From: GCA-003244245 sp050699875
GTDB lineage: Bacteria; Actinomycetota; Actinomycetes; Mycobacteriales; Pseudonocardiaceae
Assembly (NCBI GenBank): GCA_050699875.1
Contig: JBOHFX010000003.1
Coordinates: 61,505-125,504, forward strand
DNA: 64,000 nucleotides
Direction of reading: 5' to 3'
Both the position numbers and the translations under genes were made by a program. This document shows, one piece after another, positions 16,525 to 25,451 of this stretch; position 1 is the stretch's first letter, and the number at the start of each line of letters is the position of its first letter. The notes beneath the pieces were generated by a model that was not told the DNA's origin, ran no database searches, and was given only the letters and a program-made list of their open reading frames with translations.

Positions 16525-17193
16525 GTGGCCGAGACCGTCCCGCTGTTCCCACTGGGCACTGTGTTGCTACCGGGCGCATCGCTTCCGCTGCACATCTTCG
16601 AGCCCCGCTACCGCCAGTTGACCGTCGACCTGGTGACCGGAGCCGTACCAGGCCGCAGCTTCGGTGTCGTCGCGGTCAAGCAGGCTTTGGACGCTGCGGA
16701 GGAGACTCACGACATCGGATGCACCGCGGTACTCCAGGAGGCCCGCAGGCTTCCCGACGGCCGCTTCGACATCGTCACCCGCGGCGAAAGGCGGTTCCGG
16801 CTACTCCATATCGACCGCACGTCGGCACCTTATTTGGTCGGTAGTGTCGAGTGGGTGCCTGATGACGACCCGCCGGCCGAAGACCTGCTGCGAGTGCCGA
16901 TGCTCGCCCACGCGGCTCGGGAGGCTCACCGGCAGTACTGCTCCGCGGCGTGGCAGCACGGGGACTGGGACGAGCCCGCCGAGGACGTCGACGCCGCGGC
17001 GCTGCCGCATCTACTCGCTGCGGACTGCCTGCTGACTCTGGAGGACCGGCAGGCCTTACTGGAACAATGCGACCCAGTCGATCGGCTGCGCGCGGTACGC
17101 ACCCTGCTCCTGCGCGAGGCGGCGTTCCTACGGGCGCTGCGCGCAGTGCCAGTCCCGCTGAACCAGTTCGCCGTGCAAAGCAGCCGCAACTGA
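16525..17193 (+). CDS. LON-protease substrate-binding domain protein
   Basis: A 222-residue stand-alone Lon N-terminal (LON/PUA-like) domain protein. It has VPLFPLGTVLLPGASLPLHIFEPRYRQL at the start, then SFGVVAV, IGCTAVLQEARRLPDGRFDIVTRGERRFRL, and a helical C-terminus. No AAA or protease domain is present. Such proteins are thought to bind substrates or act in protein quality control, but function is unproven. The GTG start at 16525 follows a TAACGT hexamer (16513-16518) by 6 nt, so a leaderless mRNA is likely. It converges on the DUF2567 gene with a large palindrome between. Confidence 0.88.
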   Translation: MAETVPLFPLGTVLLPGASLPLHIFEPRYRQLTVDLVTGAVPGRSFGVVAVKQALDAAEETHDIGCTAVLQEARRLPDGRFDIVTRGERRFRLLHIDRTSAPYLVGSVEWVPDDDPPAEDLLRVPMLAHAAREAHRQYCSAAWQHGDWDEPAEDVDAAALPHLLAADCLLTLEDRQALLEQCDPVDRLRAVRTLLLREAAFLRALRAVPVPLNQFAVQSSRN

Positions 17194-17195
17194 GT

Positions 17196-17236
17196 CGTGA
17201 GTGGGAACAGTGTTATGACACTGTTTCCCACTCACG
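17196..17236. terminator. Large extragenic palindrome between convergent genes
   Basis: CGTGAGTGGGAACAGTG and its near-perfect complement (one extra T on the right arm) flank a short TTATGA-type loop. The right arm overlaps the DUF2567 stop codon. It shares the GTGAGYGGGAAC core with the hairpin at 47021-47060. It lies where two transcripts converge and can act as a bidirectional terminator; it also fits a dispersed palindromic repeat family. Confidence 0.65.
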
Positions 17237-17789
17237 AGTCGCGGCCCAAGTCGTGGGCAGCGTTCCAGGCCGTGGTGAGGCTGTAGGCGATGACGACGCC
17301 GAAGGGCTTCGCGACGACCACCCAGCCCGATTCCAATACAGGTGCGCGCGGGAACGGAGCGCCGCTGCTGGCGAGATCGGGATACCGTGCAGCGGCGAGC
17401 CACAGGCCGGTACGCATCGCCAGCCACGCCGCGACCAGCGAGCCGATCACCGCGACGATGAGTATCACCGGGCCACGGCGGCGTCGCAGCAGCCACAGCG
17501 CCGCTCCCGTGAGCAGCCCGGCAGCCAGCCCGAGCAGCAGAAAAGTCGCCATCGCGTCAAAGCGGTGCTCGCTTTGCCCGACGAAGGGCAGCACACCGCC
17601 TGGCATCGGTGCGCGATCGGAGCGCGCGACGAACTCGGGCGGCGCGAGCCGGGACCACAGGGCACCTAGCGGCAGGCCCAGCACCGCCACCGCGCACAGC
17701 ACGCTCAGTGTGGGCACCAGGTGGACGCGGCGCGCCACCAGACGCCGGAACGATGCCCGCTCAGGAGCTTGCCAGACCTCTACCTTCAC
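17232..17789 (-). CDS. DUF2567 membrane protein
   Basis: A 185-residue integral membrane protein downstream of bioB and bsaP. About four hydrophobic segments are seen: LVPTLSVLCAVAVLGLPLGA, the FLLLGLAAGLLTGAALWLL stretch, VILIVAVIGSLVAAWLA, and a weaker GWVVVAKPFGVVIAYSL near the end. Between the first and second lies an extracytoplasmic loop. The GTG at 17789 is 2 nt after the bsaP stop, so the genes are co-translated. Function is unknown; the link with biotin genes is positional, as in mycobacteria. Confidence 0.82.
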   Translation of the reverse strand: MKVEVWQAPERASFRRLVARRVHLVPTLSVLCAVAVLGLPLGALWSRLAPPEFVARSDRAPMPGGVLPFVGQSEHRFDAMATFLLLGLAAGLLTGAALWLLRRRRGPVILIVAVIGSLVAAWLAMRTGLWLAAARYPDLASSGAPFPRAPVLESGWVVVAKPFGVVIAYSLTTAWNAAHDLGRDS

Positions 17790-17791
17790 CC

Positions 17792-17977
17792 CTATCCCAA
17801 ACTCGGGTGACGGCCGTGCGCGCTGCACTGCGCCGACCAGCCCGCCGGCGTCACCTGCACGACCATCCGGCGCGCGCACTGCGGGCAATACCGGGGCGGC
17901 TCCAACTCGCGCCGCCGGGCGCACGCCGCGTGCTTGTCCACCTCAACCGGGCACCCACAGAGGTCGCAGAACGTCAC
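17792..17977 (-). CDS. bsaP: Biotin synthase auxiliary protein BsaP
   Basis: A 61-residue Cys-rich protein (FCDLCGCPV near the N-terminus, YCPQC in the middle, a later QCSAHG) that overlaps the end of bioB by four bases (ATGA). Position, size and Cys pattern match the mycobacterial BsaP (Rv1590-type) protein. In mycobacteria BsaP carries an Fe-S cluster and is needed by the local biotin synthase type for turning dethiobiotin into biotin. Assignment rests on family and context. The alternative is an unrelated zinc ribbon. Confidence 0.75.
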   Translation of the reverse strand: MTFCDLCGCPVEVDKHAACARRRELEPPRYCPQCARRMVVQVTPAGWSAQCSAHGRHPSLG

Positions 17978-18990
17978 AGCGTCTGGCCCAGCGCCTTGAT
18001 CGGCATCTGCAATTCACCGAGCATCCGAAGGTCACGGTCCGCGGGCCGCCCGAGGGTCGTGAGGTAGTTGCCGACGATGACCGCATTGATGCCCCCCAGC
18101 ATGCCCTGCCGTGCCCCGAGATCTCCTAGCGTGATCTCCCGGCCGCCCGCGAAACGCAGGATCGTTCGAGGCAGGGCAAGCCGGAAAGCAGCCACGGTCT
18201 TCAGCGCCTCCGAGCCCGCCAACACGGTTTGGTCGGCAAGCGGTGTGCCCGGCCGCGGATTGAGGAAGTTCATCGGTACCTCGTCGGGCGCCAGCGAGGC
18301 GAGTTGTGCCGCGAACTCGGCGCGCTGCGCCACCGACTCCCCCAGGCCGATGATGCCGCCGCAGCAGACCTCCATCCCGGCCTCGCGCACCATCTGCAGC
18401 GTGTGGAAGCGCTCCTCCCAGGTGTGCGTGGTCACCACGGTCGGGAAGTAGGAGCGCGCGGTCTCCAGATTGTGGTTGTAACGGTGCACACCGATGGCGG
18501 CCAGCTCGGTCACCTGTTCCTGGGTCAGCATGCCCAGCGAGCAGGCGATGTTGATCTGTGCGGTCTCCGGTTCGGCGCGGATTGCCTCGATACCGGCTTT
18601 GACTTGGGACATCAGCCGCCGGTCCGGTCCTCGCACCGCGGCGACGATGCAGAATTCGGTGGCCCCGGTGGCCGCGGTTTGCTTGGCCGCCTCGACCAGG
18701 CCGGGGATGTCCAGCCATACCGCGCGCACCGGTGAACTGAACTGGCCGGACTGTGAGCAGAAATGGCAGTCCTCCGGGCAGCCGCCGGTCTTGACGCTGA
18801 CGATTCCTTCGACCTCGACCTCGGGGCCGCACCAGCGCATCCGGACATCGTGCGCCAGGGCCAGCAGCTCCTCCAACCGGTTGTCGGCCAGCTCCAGCAC
18901 AGCGAGGACTTGCTTCTCTGGCAACCCCGCCCCACATTCGAGCACGTGGTCGCGGGCGACGGCCAGAACGTCGGCTTGCGGCCGGATCAA
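17974..18990 (-). CDS. bioB: Biotin synthase BioB
   Basis: A radical-SAM enzyme inserting sulfur into dethiobiotin. It is 338 residues from the TTG at 18990, which has an AGAGGAGCAG ribosome site; a longer frame to 19140 adds non-homologous residues. Motifs are SVKTGGCPEDCHFCSQS with the radical-SAM CxxxCxxC triad, YNHNLETARSYFP, VCCGGIIGLGES and NFLNPRPGTPL. The C-terminal RMLGELQMPI matches actinobacterial BioB. It is translationally coupled to bsaP. No bioA, bioF or bioD is in the window. Confidence 0.96.
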   Translation of the reverse strand: MIRPQADVLAVARDHVLECGAGLPEKQVLAVLELADNRLEELLALAHDVRMRWCGPEVEVEGIVSVKTGGCPEDCHFCSQSGQFSSPVRAVWLDIPGLVEAAKQTAATGATEFCIVAAVRGPDRRLMSQVKAGIEAIRAEPETAQINIACSLGMLTQEQVTELAAIGVHRYNHNLETARSYFPTVVTTHTWEERFHTLQMVREAGMEVCCGGIIGLGESVAQRAEFAAQLASLAPDEVPMNFLNPRPGTPLADQTVLAGSEALKTVAAFRLALPRTILRFAGGREITLGDLGARQGMLGGINAVIVGNYLTTLGRPADRDLRMLGELQMPIKALGQTL

Positions 18991-19108
18991 GGCTGCTCCT
19001 CTCGACGGCGGTGCTGCCCGGCCAGTCTGCCGCACCGGGCTGTCATGGCTCAGTTGCAACCTGGGTGTGACTCGGCCGAGCCCGACCATTCGAACACCCC
19101 TGGCCCAT

Positions 19109-20566
19109 TCAAAGGCCGCGTTGCCACGATGCCAGGGCACGGGCCAAGTCGGTGCGAAGCCAGCCGGCGAAACACTCTCGCACGGTTCGAGGATCTTCTC
19201 GGCTTGTCGCGGTGAAGGGCTCTTGGCTCACCACCTGCACCGGCCGTCGATCGGAACCGTCGTCTCCGTTCGAGGAGACCTCCCACGCCCCGACGACCGC
19301 CGCTAGAGCACTGGTGTTGCGCCCGACACCAGTGACGGAGAGCAACACATCAAAGCGACTGTCCAGGTCGATCTTCAGCCGGACCCAATGATTATATCGG
19401 GTGAAGTCCGCGAAGTAGGCGAACTCTCCGGCGAGGTCAATCCGCTCGTTCCGATACCACATCGCCGTCTCGGCGGCATCGGCGTCCACGAATACTCGCC
19501 CCGGTACGCGACGCTCTCTGAGCACCGACCGCAGCTCATCCTGCACCTCTGTCATCAATTTCTGCGCGTCGTCCCGGAGATCAACGGCCAACTCCTCAAG
19601 CTCGCTGCTGGCCACCTCTTCGCGGGCAGCCAATCGATCCCGGATCGCGGTGAGGACGACCTCAAGTTCGTCCTGTTCCTGTATCACCTGCGCAGCGACG
19701 CTGAGTGCCTGCATGAAACCAGCTCGTTGAAGGGTGTCGAAGAATTCAACCAACGGCAGGAGTTCACTCTTGTCAGCCGCTTCAAGCACGTCCAGGTAAC
19801 GTACTCGGTCGTCCCGGCGCACCACGAGTGGCAACCATTCAGCCCGGATGAAGATCAGCGAGGCAAGCAGCCGTGCGACCCGGCCGTTGCCGTCCTGGAA
19901 GGGGTGAATCTGAGTGAAGCGGTGGTGAACCCACGCTGCGAGCACGTCCGGGCTCACTCCTTGTGTACGGTAGCGCTCCTGCAAGGCGATTAGCCGCTCC
20001 ATCTCGGGCTGCACCTGCTCCGGTGGGCAATACTCGTGGACCAAGCCATTCGCACGCGTGGGGTTGTTGGACAGTTCCTTCCAGTCCCCTCGACGCAGTT
20101 CGACCTCGACTGTCCGCCCGAATTGGTCGACACCTGTCGTGGTGAGTTGGGACCGGGTCAGCAGGGCATGAAGCTCCTTGACGAATGACATGCTCAGGTG
20201 GCGCCTTTGGACGACGACATCGAAAACGAGATCAACGGCACTCCGCTGGTCTCGAAGCAGGTTCACCACAACCGTGGGATCCCGGTCTGTCGAGTCATTG
20301 GGAATCAGTGCAGCATCGAACCCTCGCTCGATCAGGGTCTCGGTGACACCCCTGTCGATCGAATACAGACCCTCCAGGACGCCGGTCTCCACGGCCAGCC
20401 TATTCTTCCAACGCTCGAGGAACGCTCGCTCCACTTCATGTTCCTGCATGGATTCCCGTTCCTCCTTCCATGCCTGAGCCAGGCCTTCGAGAGACGGTGC
20501 CCGGCGCGCCAGCAGCACATTGTCGAGTTCCGTGATCGGCCGCCACTGGTACCAGTTTCGGTTCAC
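19109..20566 (-). CDS. Fic-domain protein (probable AMPylase, self-inhibited class)
   Basis: The Fic core motif HPFQDGNGRVAR (about residues 221-232 from this start) carries the catalytic His, the magnesium-binding Asp and the nucleotide-binding Gly-Asn-Gly-Arg. About 160 residues upstream, TGVLEG fits the inhibitory (S/T)xxxE(G/N) helix placed N-terminal to the fold, so basal activity is expected to be low. A helical C-terminal part (about residues 280-485) of unknown role follows, with a predicted coiled region around EELAVDLRDDAQKLM. The GTG at 20566 is preferred because the GGAGGG ribosome site abuts the ATG at 20572. No separate antitoxin is adjacent. Target is unknown. Confidence 0.88.
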   Translation of the reverse strand: MNRNWYQWRPITELDNVLLARRAPSLEGLAQAWKEERESMQEHEVERAFLERWKNRLAVETGVLEGLYSIDRGVTETLIERGFDAALIPNDSTDRDPTVVVNLLRDQRSAVDLVFDVVVQRRHLSMSFVKELHALLTRSQLTTTGVDQFGRTVEVELRRGDWKELSNNPTRANGLVHEYCPPEQVQPEMERLIALQERYRTQGVSPDVLAAWVHHRFTQIHPFQDGNGRVARLLASLIFIRAEWLPLVVRRDDRVRYLDVLEAADKSELLPLVEFFDTLQRAGFMQALSVAAQVIQEQDELEVVLTAIRDRLAAREEVASSELEELAVDLRDDAQKLMTEVQDELRSVLRERRVPGRVFVDADAAETAMWYRNERIDLAGEFAYFADFTRYNHWVRLKIDLDSRFDVLLSVTGVGRNTSALAAVVGAWEVSSNGDDGSDRRPVQVVSQEPFTATSREDPRTVRECFAGWLRTDLARALASWQRGL

Positions 20567-20679
20567 GCCCATCCCTCCAATGGGTCCCTGCCCAGGTCCC
20601 TAGCTTGTCAGCTGCATTGAACGAGGAGTCGGAGCCGGCCTGCAGCGTGTCGAACGACAGTCCTGGCATTAACTCATGA

Positions 20680-23022
20680 TCAACGGGCGGGGGCGACCGC
20701 CTCGATGTTGGCGATAGTGAAGTCGCGTTGCGCATTACGGAGATGGCACCAGGAGTCGAGCCACTTGCCGTAAAGCTGTTGTGGCCGGATTGTCCGGGTG
20801 CTCCGGCTGCCGCTGTTGTCCCGGTACACGATGAGCACGTCGTTGTGACGGTCCACGGCGTCGGACAGCAGCTCTAACTCGGCGTCGTCGAGGGAGGAGT
20901 TGAGCTGTGCCAGCTGCTCGAAGGTGGCCGAGTCCACGGGCGTCCACAAGGTCGCGCCGTGCGGGTCGACCGCCAGTCGCCGCGCCAGTGCGGGGGCGGA
21001 CAGCGCAGAGCGCGGTGCCGCGACGATCGTGCGCTCAGGTGCGGCGGCCTCGTGGTCATGACGGGTTTCGACGATCACGGTGCCTTGGGCATCCTCTGCC
21101 ACCGGTGACAAGTCCGCTTCACGCAGCCGTTTGAGTACCTCCTCAAGGGTGTGGGGGCTGGCAAGGACGGTGGGGGCGAGCCGGCTGAGATGCAGCTTGT
21201 TGAGAGATCGGGTGTGGAGCACCTCAGTGATCAAGGCTTCATCGGCGATGACGCACGAGTGCATGCCCCGCACCCGAACCTGCCCGTGCTTGCGGGACGC
21301 GTCGGTGATCAAGTATTCCAGCGGCTGGGGAACCGAGCGGGCTGAGATGGCAGCCAGCTCGGTGAGCAGTTCCTGGGCCGTCCATCCGGCGTCGAGTGCA
21401 GCTCGGACGCTGACGGGGCTGAACCGCCAGGTTCTCGCAGCACCGCGGGTTTCGACGACGGCCGAGTCGTTCAGCAACCGCGATGCGGTCGCGCTCGGCT
21501 CGCCAGAAACCACGGCCGTGAGATCAGACTGCAGGATCACGTTGCACGACGTTTCGGGCAGCAGCGCGACGCACCGCTCGGCCAGCCCCTGCACAGCATC
21601 GTCCGGCGCGGTCGCGGTCACAGCCAGCAGATGGGTTCCGAGTTCGGACACCACATCGGTGGCTATCACTCCGAGTAGCTCGGCTTCGCGGATGGCGGCG
21701 TTCACCTTGGCGGCCCGCTGCGCAGGTTGGTAGCCATGCAACGGGCAGAACCAGTCAATCTCCTCCCCCACGGCGCGCATCGACGCCCCCTCACGGGCGG
21801 CCGACAGCAGCGCGCGGCGCAGCAAGCCGGCGGCCGATCCCAGTGGTAAGGGCGGCGGATATTCCCTGTCGCCCTCGATCTCCCTGCTGGTTGGTGCATG
21901 CTCTAGCGAAAACCATGCGCCGGCCAACACCGCCCATCGCCAACCCGGTTCAGCGGCCCGCCATCCCGCGTAGGACTGGGTGGGCACGTACCCCACGTCG
22001 GTTCGCCCCAGCAGTCCCGCGGCGTACGCCAGGTCGATCCACAACACCAGGACGTTCTCCGGAATCAACAGCCGTTTGGCCAGCCGCGCCCTTTCCCGAG
22101 TCCCGATCCCGCCCTTCTTCAGCGCCGCGATCGGCGTCGAGCGGGCTTCGTCGAGCAGGGTCATCACACCCTGCAACGCCTCTTGGGCGGCGGCTTGTGC
22201 GCCCCGGCGCACGGCTGCCTCGTCGGCGCCGGCTGCCGGGATGGTCGGTTGCCCTGTGAGCATGAGCTTACGTTCGGCCAGCCAGCCGGCGACCGCCACC
22301 TCTCTGGGCAGCTCAAGGCCATAGTTGACGGGCAGCAGCAGGCCGCGCCCGATCAGCAGCTGGGTAGGATCACGGTCACCACGCGGTCGGCCGCGGCCTG
22401 ATCCCGAGTAGTAGTCGTCATGGCCACGCCGGTACTCCCCGAGCCGATCCTTCGCCGCCTCCGGCAGCTCAGCGATCACCTTGACCAGCAAGGGACGATC
22501 CGCCATGAGCGCGGACAACCGCGTTGCCAGTTCTGGCTTGCGCAGGCCATCGGTGGCGACACCGAACGCGCCGACCACCGCTCGCAGGTTCTCCGCGAGC
22601 ATCGATCCCGCGATCTTGGTTACCGGCCGGCCGCCGCCGATTTCCGCCCGCCAGTGCGTATCCAGCCGTTCCGGCAGGTACAGAGTCCCGGCGCTGTCCC
22701 AGGCCAATCCCCGCCCGCACAGATCGGCCACTATGGCACTCACCGGCTGCTCCGAGGCGCCCAGCAGCCGTGCGAGACCCGAGACCGTCGCCGTCACACC
22801 CAGCACGACGATGGCCTGCCCGGCGACTACCATGTCGCGGTTGACCGTACGTAACGCGGAGACAAGCGACTCCGCGCCGCCCAGCCGCTGCGCGAGTTGG
22901 CTGAAATCCCGCGGAACCGGCTGCACCAGCACATCGGGGCGCGCTTGGAGCAGCGAGGTCAACGGTGCTTCGCCCAAACCAGACAGGTACTCAGCAAACG
23001 ATCTTGCGCTCACGCCCGTCAT
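20680..23022 (-). CDS. Helicase-associated (XPB-type N-terminal) domain protein with WYL-like C-terminus
   Basis: A 780-residue cytoplasmic protein typical of actinobacteria. The N-terminal part consists of winged-helix-like segments (SFAEYLSGLGEAPLTSLL and onward). The middle is the helicase_C_3/XPB N-terminal damage-recognition-like domain (ILQSDLTAVVSGEPSATASRLL and the EYLITDASRKHGQVRVRGM stretch). The end resembles a WYL-type ligand or nucleic-acid domain (VLIVYRDNSGSRSTRTI). No Walker A or helicase motifs are seen, so it is not itself a helicase. The ATG at 23022 begins the conserved MTGVSARSFAEYL. Function is unknown; a role beside XPB-like DNA repair is inferred. Confidence 0.8.
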   Translation of the reverse strand: MTGVSARSFAEYLSGLGEAPLTSLLQARPDVLVQPVPRDFSQLAQRLGGAESLVSALRTVNRDMVVAGQAIVVLGVTATVSGLARLLGASEQPVSAIVADLCGRGLAWDSAGTLYLPERLDTHWRAEIGGGRPVTKIAGSMLAENLRAVVGAFGVATDGLRKPELATRLSALMADRPLLVKVIAELPEAAKDRLGEYRRGHDDYYSGSGRGRPRGDRDPTQLLIGRGLLLPVNYGLELPREVAVAGWLAERKLMLTGQPTIPAAGADEAAVRRGAQAAAQEALQGVMTLLDEARSTPIAALKKGGIGTRERARLAKRLLIPENVLVLWIDLAYAAGLLGRTDVGYVPTQSYAGWRAAEPGWRWAVLAGAWFSLEHAPTSREIEGDREYPPPLPLGSAAGLLRRALLSAAREGASMRAVGEEIDWFCPLHGYQPAQRAAKVNAAIREAELLGVIATDVVSELGTHLLAVTATAPDDAVQGLAERCVALLPETSCNVILQSDLTAVVSGEPSATASRLLNDSAVVETRGAARTWRFSPVSVRAALDAGWTAQELLTELAAISARSVPQPLEYLITDASRKHGQVRVRGMHSCVIADEALITEVLHTRSLNKLHLSRLAPTVLASPHTLEEVLKRLREADLSPVAEDAQGTVIVETRHDHEAAAPERTIVAAPRSALSAPALARRLAVDPHGATLWTPVDSATFEQLAQLNSSLDDAELELLSDAVDRHNDVLIVYRDNSGSRSTRTIRPQQLYGKWLDSWCHLRNAQRDFTIANIEAVAPAR

Positions 23023-23166
23023 TCTGCCGCCGGGCCACTCTCGGCTCGCACGGGGTAAGAGCGAGAACGCTGCGTCCCCCGAACTCGGCAACAGCGTCAT
23101 CGGCGGCAAGCCGGACGGCTCTGCTGTCGAGCCCGGGCCACTGCGAGCGATAGCCGATTTCGCGGG

Positions 23167-25281
23167 TCAGTACTGGCAACGGAGCACCAGCATGGCCCTG
23201 GCCTGGACCCGCAGCCTGCCGCCGGCCACGGCGTCGCGCTGCCGACGGCGGGCCCTGGCCAGCAGCGGGTCGGCGGTGTCCACGGCGACCTCCCAGGCCT
23301 GGCCATACGCCGAGTCGGGCAGGGTGAAGACGATTGGCCGGTGGTGGGCATTGATCAGGAGTAAGAAGGAATCGTCGCTGATCCGTTCGCCGAGATCGTC
23401 ACGTTCGGGGATACCCCGGCCGTTGAGAAAAATCCCCACAGTTTTGGCGAACCCGACGTTCCAGTCCTCTTCGCTCATCTGCTGACCGTCAGGGCGTAGC
23501 CACGCGATGTCCCCGATGTTGGAGCCGCGAATCGGGCGGCCCTGAAAGAACCGGCGGCGGCGGAACACCGGGTGGGCAGCGCGCAGCTTGGTGAGTTTGG
23601 CGGTGAACTCGGTGAGGACCGAGTTCAATCGCGCCTCGTCCCAGTCCACCCAGCTGATCTTGCTGTCCTGGCAGTAGACGTTGTTGTTGCCGTGTTGGGT
23701 GCGGCCTAGCTCGTCGCCGTGCGCGAGCATCGGGACGCCTTGGGACAGCAGCAGGGTGGTCAGCATGTTTCGTTTCTGGCGTTCCCGCAATGCGATGATC
23801 TTGCCGTCCTCGGTGGGACCCTCGATACCGCAATTCCACGAGCGGTTGTGACTCTCGCCGTCGCGGTTTCCCTCGCCATTGTCCTCATTGTGTTTGTGGT
23901 TGTAAGACACCAGATCGTTCAACGTGAACCCGTCGTGCGCGGTCACGAAATTGATCGAGGCGATGGGACGGCGACCATCGGCTTCGTAGAGGTCCGACGA
24001 TCCGGTGAACCGGGAGGCGAACTCGGCCAACGTGGCCGGTTCACCGCGCCAGAAATCGCGCACGGTGTCGCGGTACTTCCCGTTCCACTCCGTCCACAGC
24101 GGAGGAAAGCCACCGACCTGGTAGCCGCCCTCGCCGACGTCCCACGGTTCGGCGATCAGCTTGACCTGGCTGACCACCGGATCCTGGTTGACCAGGTCGA
24201 AGAACGCCGACAGCCGGTCCACCTCATGGAATTCTCTGGCCAGCGTGGCAGCAAGGTCGAAGCGGAACCCATCGACGTGCATCTCGGTCACCCAGTACCG
24301 CAGCGAATCCATGATGAGCTTCAGCGATTCATGGTGGCGGACGTTGAGGCTGTTCCCGGTACCGGTGGTGTCGTAGTAGTGCTTCGGGTCCCCCTCGACC
24401 AGCCGATAGTAGGCCGGGTTGTCGATACCCCGAAACGACAGCGTCGGTCCGAGATGGTTGCCTTCGGCGGTGTGGTTGTAGACCACGTCGAGGATTACCT
24501 CGATACCCGCCCGGTGCAGCGCGCGGACCATGGCCTTGAATTCCTGTACCTGCTGGCCCCGGCTGCCGAAGCAGGTGTAGTCGTTGTGCGGCGCGAAGAA
24601 GCCGATGGTGTTGTAGCCCCAGTAGTTGGACAGTCCACGCTCGGCAAGGGTGGAGTCATGCACGAACTGGTGCACCGGCATCAGTTCGACCGCGGTGACA
24701 CCGAGGTCACGGAAATGTTTGATCATGACCGGATGGGCCAGGCCGGCATAGCTGCCGCGGACATCGTCGGGGATCTGCGGATGGCGCATCGTCATGCCCT
24801 TGACGTGCGCCTCGTAGATCACCGTCTCGTGATAGGGAATCCGCAGCGGCCGGTCGTCTGACCAGTCGAAGAAGGGATTGACCACCACCGAGGTCATCGC
24901 ATACGGCGCGGAATCGGCGTCGTTGTAGGAATCTGGGTCACCGAACCGGTACGCGAACAGCGCCTCATTCCACTCGATGCGGCCGTCGATTGCTTTGGCG
25001 TACGGATCGAGCAACAGCTTGCTCGGGTTGCACCGCAGGCCCGCCGCCGGATCGTAGGGGCCGTGCACTCGATAGGCGTAGCGCTGGCCTGGCGCGACCC
25101 GCGGGAGGTAGCCGTGCCAGACCAGGCCGTCGCGTTCGGGCAGAGCGATCCGCGTCTCACCCGCGTCGTTGAGCAAACACAGTTCGATCCGGTGCGCTGC
25201 CTCGGAAAAGATCGAGAAGTTCGTGCCGCCACCGTCATAGGTGGCCCCCAGCGGGTAAGACCAGCCAGGCCAGATGTCCAC
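23167..25281 (-). CDS. glgX: Glycogen debranching enzyme GlgX
   Basis: A GH13 isoamylase-type enzyme hydrolysing alpha-1,6 branches of phosphorylase-trimmed glycogen. It is 704 residues. An N-terminal CBM48 (WPGWSYPLGATYDGGGTNFS) precedes the barrel. Visible motifs are LDVVYNHTAEG, the nucleophile Asp in VDGFRFDLA, the acid/base Glu in LIAEPWDVG, and NFVTAHDGFTLNDL with the third acid. The GTG at 25281 has a GGAGGAT ribosome site; upstream in-frame residues look non-coding. It is followed by the helicase-domain gene 144 nt away. Confidence 0.96.
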   Translation of the reverse strand: MDIWPGWSYPLGATYDGGGTNFSIFSEAAHRIELCLLNDAGETRIALPERDGLVWHGYLPRVAPGQRYAYRVHGPYDPAAGLRCNPSKLLLDPYAKAIDGRIEWNEALFAYRFGDPDSYNDADSAPYAMTSVVVNPFFDWSDDRPLRIPYHETVIYEAHVKGMTMRHPQIPDDVRGSYAGLAHPVMIKHFRDLGVTAVELMPVHQFVHDSTLAERGLSNYWGYNTIGFFAPHNDYTCFGSRGQQVQEFKAMVRALHRAGIEVILDVVYNHTAEGNHLGPTLSFRGIDNPAYYRLVEGDPKHYYDTTGTGNSLNVRHHESLKLIMDSLRYWVTEMHVDGFRFDLAATLAREFHEVDRLSAFFDLVNQDPVVSQVKLIAEPWDVGEGGYQVGGFPPLWTEWNGKYRDTVRDFWRGEPATLAEFASRFTGSSDLYEADGRRPIASINFVTAHDGFTLNDLVSYNHKHNEDNGEGNRDGESHNRSWNCGIEGPTEDGKIIALRERQKRNMLTTLLLSQGVPMLAHGDELGRTQHGNNNVYCQDSKISWVDWDEARLNSVLTEFTAKLTKLRAAHPVFRRRRFFQGRPIRGSNIGDIAWLRPDGQQMSEEDWNVGFAKTVGIFLNGRGIPERDDLGERISDDSFLLLINAHHRPIVFTLPDSAYGQAWEVAVDTADPLLARARRRQRDAVAGGRLRVQARAMLVLRCQY

Positions 25282-25451
25282 ACATCCTCCGCAGATCCGT
25301 GCTGTTCCTGCGGCGTGACGTAGCCGCCTGGCCGGATCTTTGTATCGTCTGCCCACCGCGTTCGCCACTCGACACAGCATCAGCACGGGCGGTCGGGTCC
25401 GCGACTTGAGACACTGAGCAGGTCATCACCAGCGCTAAGGAGGATGCACGG

